This document shows, one piece after another, positions 48,313 to 52,643 of a DNA stretch of 52,643 bases. Origin of the DNA: Candidatus Poseidoniales archaeon. GTDB taxonomy: Archaea; Thermoplasmatota; Poseidoniia; Poseidoniales; Thalassarchaeaceae. The stretch's first letter is position 1; each line of letters starts with the position of its first letter. The translations under genes were made by a program, and so were the position numbers. Under the pieces are notes generated by a model. It ran no database searches. It was not told the DNA's origin and was given only the letters and a program-made list of their open reading frames with translations. Location of the stretch: contig QQSB01000042.1 in assembly GCA_003602515.1 (NCBI GenBank), positions 1-52,643 on the forward strand. Reading direction: 5' to 3'.

Positions 48313-51009
48313 ATGGAGAACAAGGGAACTATTGCAATTATAATTGGGGCACTGCTTTTGATGGTAAACGTCGGAATAGGCGTTACAGGGGCTATAGACA
48401 GCATCATTGAAGGAACCGTAGCAGATACGGTGGCAGGGAGTTATGACGGCTTGGATGATGATGGAAACCAAGATTATACGGCTGACTTCGATGACGACTG
48501 GATTAACGCATCGGGAGAGAAGGCTTACTTCGCGAACTCGATTACCAATCTTGAGGAAATACTGGCGGATGCGACCGTTGAGCCGACGTATGAGAAGGTA
48601 GGACCTTTCATCTACTACGAGAATACTACTCGAGAGGTCATCGAATTCGACTATGACGAGGGCTCTATCACATACTCTGGATACGAGACATTCGAATGGT
48701 GCGAGGATTGCACATGGACGGACGACGAAGGGGTCGAACACACATCTGTATCCGGCGACACTGTCGTAAATCAGATCAACATCCTATGGAATACTCAGAG
48801 AATAGCTGGAATGGGTAGTGGTGTCGAGTACGGGGAGATTTTCGCCAAGGCGATGTTCGCTGCCCAGATGATAGAATTCGACCTCTCCAATAGGGCACCC
48901 AGCATCTGGGCGTCCGAGGAAATCGAGTCCATGACTGCTGCTGCCGGAGGGGGCAAGTTCGGGAACATGAATGCTGAATTGAATGTTTCAGCCGCTTCAT
49001 ATTCCGCCACTGGTCAGACCAACATCTGGACAATTTCTGATGATCATGACCTAACTCCCATAAAAAACGCATTTTACAATGCAAATGACGGTTATGGGAA
49101 CTGCATCGCATTAACTTGCGACATCGGTCCGGTTCTGATTGCAGGAATGGGGGCACCAAGTGAAACCGTGACTCCTGCCAGAGCCGCCCTCCTTGGATAC
49201 AGTGACTGGACCTCGACGCCAGAGGACACAGTCGCACTGGATTGGGCTGTCTACTCATTGGCGGCGTCCAAGTTCGTCGAGCATGGGGGAGGGGCAGAAA
49301 TAAACAATCAGACTGCACAGTTGAAAGAGAGATTCACAGAGGTCAGTGGCGTCACCATCAGCGACCCAGCCACACTAGAAAACCTGCTATTCAACGAAAG
49401 CGTTGGACTGCTTACCTCATTCGAAATCAGTGGCATCCCTCTTCCGGGGATGGTAGTTGGATTACTTCTACCCCTCCAGAGTGCAGACTACTTCGGGGCT
49501 ATGACGACCTACAACGTTGGCCTAATCACGATTGGCGGTCTTGCCGATTACGTAGAGCCTTGGGTCGGCTTGGGGCTAACTGGAGTCCCAACTGAGTTCG
49601 AGATGATTCTTGCTGGCGGGCAGGGAGTAATGGCCTCCAATGACTGGTGGTTGACCGCATTCGGCGACTATGACCCACTGGGGGGCATATACATCCCAAT
49701 AGGTCTGAATCGCGATACTTTCGCAGGTATGGCAAGCCTCACTCAGGAGGAGTCCGATTTCATCCTGAATGATCCGGATATCGGGCTCAAGTCCTCGTTC
49801 CCTGGACCATTCATGTACGGTGAGCTTTCCGGCTTGAGTCTACCAGACTCGGAAGGTGTGCAGCACACATGGGACGATGCCTATGTAGCATCCCTATACG
49901 GTATTTCAGAGGAAGCTGCCCATGCTCTAAGGGATTGGGTGGCAAACTTCTACTTCGATACGGTAATGCCAGTGCTACTGAACTTCGTTACTGGAAACAC
50001 CCCATACTACTCTATGCCCATCAGCAACTGGCTTTATGGATGGGACGATGCCGTTAGCGCCTACTTCGGATTCTTCTCTTGGAACAGCCTCGAGACGAAT
50101 GCAACTTACTACGGATCGGACGGGATTAGCACCGGAGACTGGTCCGTGTACAAGATGAGCACGAAAGGGGACACAATGGGGCAGAGAATGGCTCAAGGCT
50201 ACGTCAACTCTGACGGAGATGGGATTTGTGACTACGACTATGATGCCAATGGGAACTTCATTGGCTACGACCTTCCATGCGAAGATGGACAAGTTTACGG
50301 AATGACCGAGCACCTGACTTGGAGGGCTCCACACAGGGAAGATGCGGCAAACGGGCTGCTGACAGCCCATGCTGGGAATGCTGATACCTCGTTGATGGGA
50401 ACTGCTGGGTCGTTGGCAAGTCCGAACGATCCATTCAGCTTTAATGTGGCAGGATACGCAATTGCGACCTCAGAAGTGGGGAACGAGGCGACATACAAAG
50501 GAATAGACATGGTAGAGCATACAGTGACAGTCGAGCCTGCCAATACACAGATCCAAGGGAAGTTGATTGGTTCTTCGACCTACGTAGATGTCATTCCCGG
50601 TGCGCTACCTGTGTACCTAGGTGCGGACATAGACCTGAAGGTCGAACCAGTCACCTCTGCGATAATGTATGGCAAGGTCAAGGTCACTTTCCACTTGGAC
50701 AAACGCGGGCCGGGTTACTTGAACCCGGACCTTTCGGAAGAAAGCACAGAATCGATGCCAGTATTCGAAATCCACGTTTTCAGCGAAATCGATGACGAGG
50801 GAGCGGAGGACTTCAGAGGAGCGGTCTCGGAAAACCTGGGGCCAATGGGTTGGACCAACTTCGGAGGGACGGCAGGAACGGCATTGACTGTCGTGCACAC
50901 GGTTGTCGCTCTAATGTACGTGACCTCGATTGTGTCGCTAGCTTATGGCCTATCAGACCCAAGCACCAGAGCAATGCTGGGAATCGGTAAAGACGAAGAT
51001 GAAGAGTGA
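48313..51009 (+). CDS. Two-TM extracellular protein with CD36/LIMP-2/SR-BI-like sequence blocks
   Basis: N-terminal TM IAIIIGALLLMVNVGIGVTG; AYFANSITNLEEIL...YEKVGPFIYYENTTREVIEFDYDEGSITYSGYETFEW; ISNWLYGWDDAV...GFFSWNSLETNATYYGSDGISTGDWSVYKMSTKGDTMG; LKVEPVTSAIMYGKVKVTFHLD; C-terminal TM ALTVVHTVVALMYVTSIVSLAYG. CDS confidence is high; the family assignment is by eye. Confidence 0.85.
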   Translation: MENKGTIAIIIGALLLMVNVGIGVTGAIDSIIEGTVADTVAGSYDGLDDDGNQDYTADFDDDWINASGEKAYFANSITNLEEILADATVEPTYEKVGPFIYYENTTREVIEFDYDEGSITYSGYETFEWCEDCTWTDDEGVEHTSVSGDTVVNQINILWNTQRIAGMGSGVEYGEIFAKAMFAAQMIEFDLSNRAPSIWASEEIESMTAAAGGGKFGNMNAELNVSAASYSATGQTNIWTISDDHDLTPIKNAFYNANDGYGNCIALTCDIGPVLIAGMGAPSETVTPARAALLGYSDWTSTPEDTVALDWAVYSLAASKFVEHGGGAEINNQTAQLKERFTEVSGVTISDPATLENLLFNESVGLLTSFEISGIPLPGMVVGLLLPLQSADYFGAMTTYNVGLITIGGLADYVEPWVGLGLTGVPTEFEMILAGGQGVMASNDWWLTAFGDYDPLGGIYIPIGLNRDTFAGMASLTQEESDFILNDPDIGLKSSFPGPFMYGELSGLSLPDSEGVQHTWDDAYVASLYGISEEAAHALRDWVANFYFDTVMPVLLNFVTGNTPYYSMPISNWLYGWDDAVSAYFGFFSWNSLETNATYYGSDGISTGDWSVYKMSTKGDTMGQRMAQGYVNSDGDGICDYDYDANGNFIGYDLPCEDGQVYGMTEHLTWRAPHREDAANGLLTAHAGNADTSLMGTAGSLASPNDPFSFNVAGYAIATSEVGNEATYKGIDMVEHTVTVEPANTQIQGKLIGSSTYVDVIPGALPVYLGADIDLKVEPVTSAIMYGKVKVTFHLDKRGPGYLNPDLSEESTESMPVFEIHVFSEIDDEGAEDFRGAVSENLGPMGWTNFGGTAGTALTVVHTVVALMYVTSIVSLAYGLSDPSTRAMLGIGKDEDEE

Positions 51010-51081
51010 GTAGATTTGTGCTTCTAAGAAGCATCTTATTCTGCAACCTGTCAACTAGTGGTAACCTTTGCGGGGTGTAGC

Positions 51082-52158
51082 ATGAGGCTCAAGCATATAG
51101 ACAGGATAAGGGCGATCGCGGTCCTCTTCATGGTAGAGGTCCACACAGCAGCAATCGTACCCCCCAGCGGGATAACTGTGGGTCACCCTGCGGCATTCAT
51201 TGCAGCTGCATTTGGCGGAATGGCAGCACCTATGTTTGTCACAGTTTCCGGTTGGGGGATGTACAGTAGTGCCTCGAGGAGGTTATCAGAGGGGCATTCG
51301 GCCAGTCAGTGGATGAATTGGATCATCCCCCGGTTTACACTTCTCTGCATGTGTCAGATACTAGTTAACATCCTTCTGAACGTCGAAAGGGGAGGGAGGT
51401 TTGAGTGGCACACACCAGGAGTTCTTACTCTGCTTGCAATTTCATCCGCAATTTGCCCTGCACTAGTCAGGGCAAGCATGAGGGGCAGATCGATTTTGAT
51501 GCTTCTATTCTGCGTATCGCCATTGTTGATGGGAGCTAGCTCTGGTCCCGAACTAGGTTGGTTCGAAAGGGTCGATGCCAAGAGCTTCGAGGAGTGGGCG
51601 GCCAGACTACTATGGAACGGGACCTATCCGATCTTTCCTTGGTTCTTCTATATCCTGCTTGGGACAGTTCTTCACGATCTACGTGAGGACTACAGAGCCA
51701 GGGAGAGGGGGATATTATTGGGGATATTGGCAACTTCAGTTACGTTGGCCTTGTCAGTAATCGAGGGAATTGACTGGGCACTGACTTCGGGGGACGCCGT
51801 CCTGACTTTCTTCCCCGCTAGCATGCCCTTCCTGGTCGTCTCGGGTACTATGGTGGCATTAGCCCTTAGAATTCTTGAGGGAGAGGAGGAATCCGGAGGA
51901 GAGCCATGGATGGGAGAGAGGTTGTCACTGTTAGAGCCGGCCGGAAGACTATCCCTGACGATATACGTGTCCCACTTCGCGGTTCTAGGCGCAGTGGCAC
52001 TACTGATGGAAGGCGAGCCACGGTTGTCCCTGATTCCTGCTTTCCTGGTGACGATTCTGCATACAGCCGTCTGGATACCCCTTGCGATAGTTCATGAGAG
52101 CAAAGCCCCGGGACTTTCCCTTGAGGGGTTATTGAGGAGAACTCAGTCTTCTAGGTAG
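51082..52158 (+). CDS. Multi-TM acyltransferase-like membrane protein (DUF1624/HGSNAT- or acyltransferase-3-like)
   Basis: RLKHIDRIRAIAVLFMVEVHT N-terminus, FGGMAAPMFVTVSGWGMYSSA, IFPWFFYILLGTVLHDL, LEPAGRLSLTIYVSHFAVLGAVAL. Confidence 0.75.
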   Translation: MRLKHIDRIRAIAVLFMVEVHTAAIVPPSGITVGHPAAFIAAAFGGMAAPMFVTVSGWGMYSSASRRLSEGHSASQWMNWIIPRFTLLCMCQILVNILLNVERGGRFEWHTPGVLTLLAISSAICPALVRASMRGRSILMLLFCVSPLLMGASSGPELGWFERVDAKSFEEWAARLLWNGTYPIFPWFFYILLGTVLHDLREDYRARERGILLGILATSVTLALSVIEGIDWALTSGDAVLTFFPASMPFLVVSGTMVALALRILEGEEESGGEPWMGERLSLLEPAGRLSLTIYVSHFAVLGAVALLMEGEPRLSLIPAFLVTILHTAVWIPLAIVHESKAPGLSLEGLLRRTQSSR

Positions 52159-52643
52159 TCCGTGACCCAGGAGATGGGGCCAAACCATTCCTCACCGGCA
52201 TCGTTGGCCGCCCTTATCCTGGCATGGTACTCGGTCCCGCAACAAGAGAGACTAGATATCTCAAAGAACTCGTTCCCGACTTGTGTCTCGCCGATTTCGA
52301 TATTGTTCGACCATGCTGAGGGTTGGGTCCCGCCATCCGTCGTCCCGTAGAATGCAGTGAGCGTGATGTTGGTCCCATTGTCGTAGGTCTCCCAGGAGAT
52401 GTTGACAGAGTTCGCCTCGGAGATGCTGGGCGATTGCAGGTATCGCAGGATCGCTGGGTACTCGTAGAAATCGCCCCTGAGTGGGTCTCCGGTCCAAACG
52501 GGGAGATGGGAAAGTGCGTCGAAGGTGTTCTGGTCGAGGGGGAAGCCCCATGCAGCGTGGTAAGGCGCAAGATTTGATCCGGTCGAATTCGACATGTGAA
52601 GAACCCATGCGTTGAATTTCTCTTCGTCCGTCGAGGGTACCTC
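52143..52643 (-). CDS. Partial protein; C-terminus of an M60-like (enhancin-type) metallopeptidase plus Fn3-like domain, runs off the right edge
   Basis: The frame stays open to the edge (EVPSTDEEKFNAWVLHMSNSTGSNLAPYHAAWGFPLDQNTFDALSHLPVWTGDP), followed by Fn3-like ISEANSVNISWETYDNGTNITLTAFYGTTDGG...YHARIRAANDAGEEWFGPISWVTDYLED. Confidence 0.7.
   Translation of the reverse strand, partial: EVPSTDEEKFNAWVLHMSNSTGSNLAPYHAAWGFPLDQNTFDALSHLPVWTGDPLRGDFYEYPAILRYLQSPSISEANSVNISWETYDNGTNITLTAFYGTTDGGTQPSAWSNNIEIGETQVGNEFFEISSLSCCGTEYHARIRAANDAGEEWFGPISWVTDYLED

Noticed and set aside
1-52643. Mobile elements, integrases, toxin-antitoxin, defence or CRISPR-Cas systems
   Set aside because: No transposase, integrase, Cas, restriction or TA-like protein motifs were recognised on either strand.

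Overview
This window is a densely packed archaeal chromosomal segment. The gene content (DGGGP-synthase-type UbiA, rpoE/spt4/eS24/eS31 operon, archaeal-type AlaRS, DTD2 D-aminoacyl-tRNA deacylase, RtcB, GPN GTPase), together with many giant secreted or membrane-anchored proteins, fits a marine Euryarchaeota/Thermoplasmatota lineage such as Marine Group II/Poseidoniales. That lineage call is inference; no search was run. I support four tRNA genes, all with encoded CCA, about 41 CDSs including one partial CDS at each edge, and a structured 5' leader in front of rpoE. No CRISPR array, IS element, integrase or phage module was seen. The observations I rate highest are: (1) a two-TM protein at 48313-51009 with collinear sequence blocks resembling the CD36/LIMP-2/SR-BI scavenger-receptor family, which is usually regarded as eukaryotic; (2) a predicted fusion of an N-terminal Ycf48/BNR-type beta-propeller to a HisM-type amino-acid ABC permease (42631-45015), followed directly by its ATPase, with no periplasmic binding protein nearby; (3) a foldable leader upstream of rpoE with a CCUCC hairpin loop complementary to that gene's own GGAGG Shine-Dalgarno; (4) a sulfotransferase-like gene paired with a class-IV aminotransferase; (5) several very large surface proteins, PGF-CTERM-like tails and an M60-like peptidase fragment. 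All homology statements come from reading motifs by eye and need profile searches.
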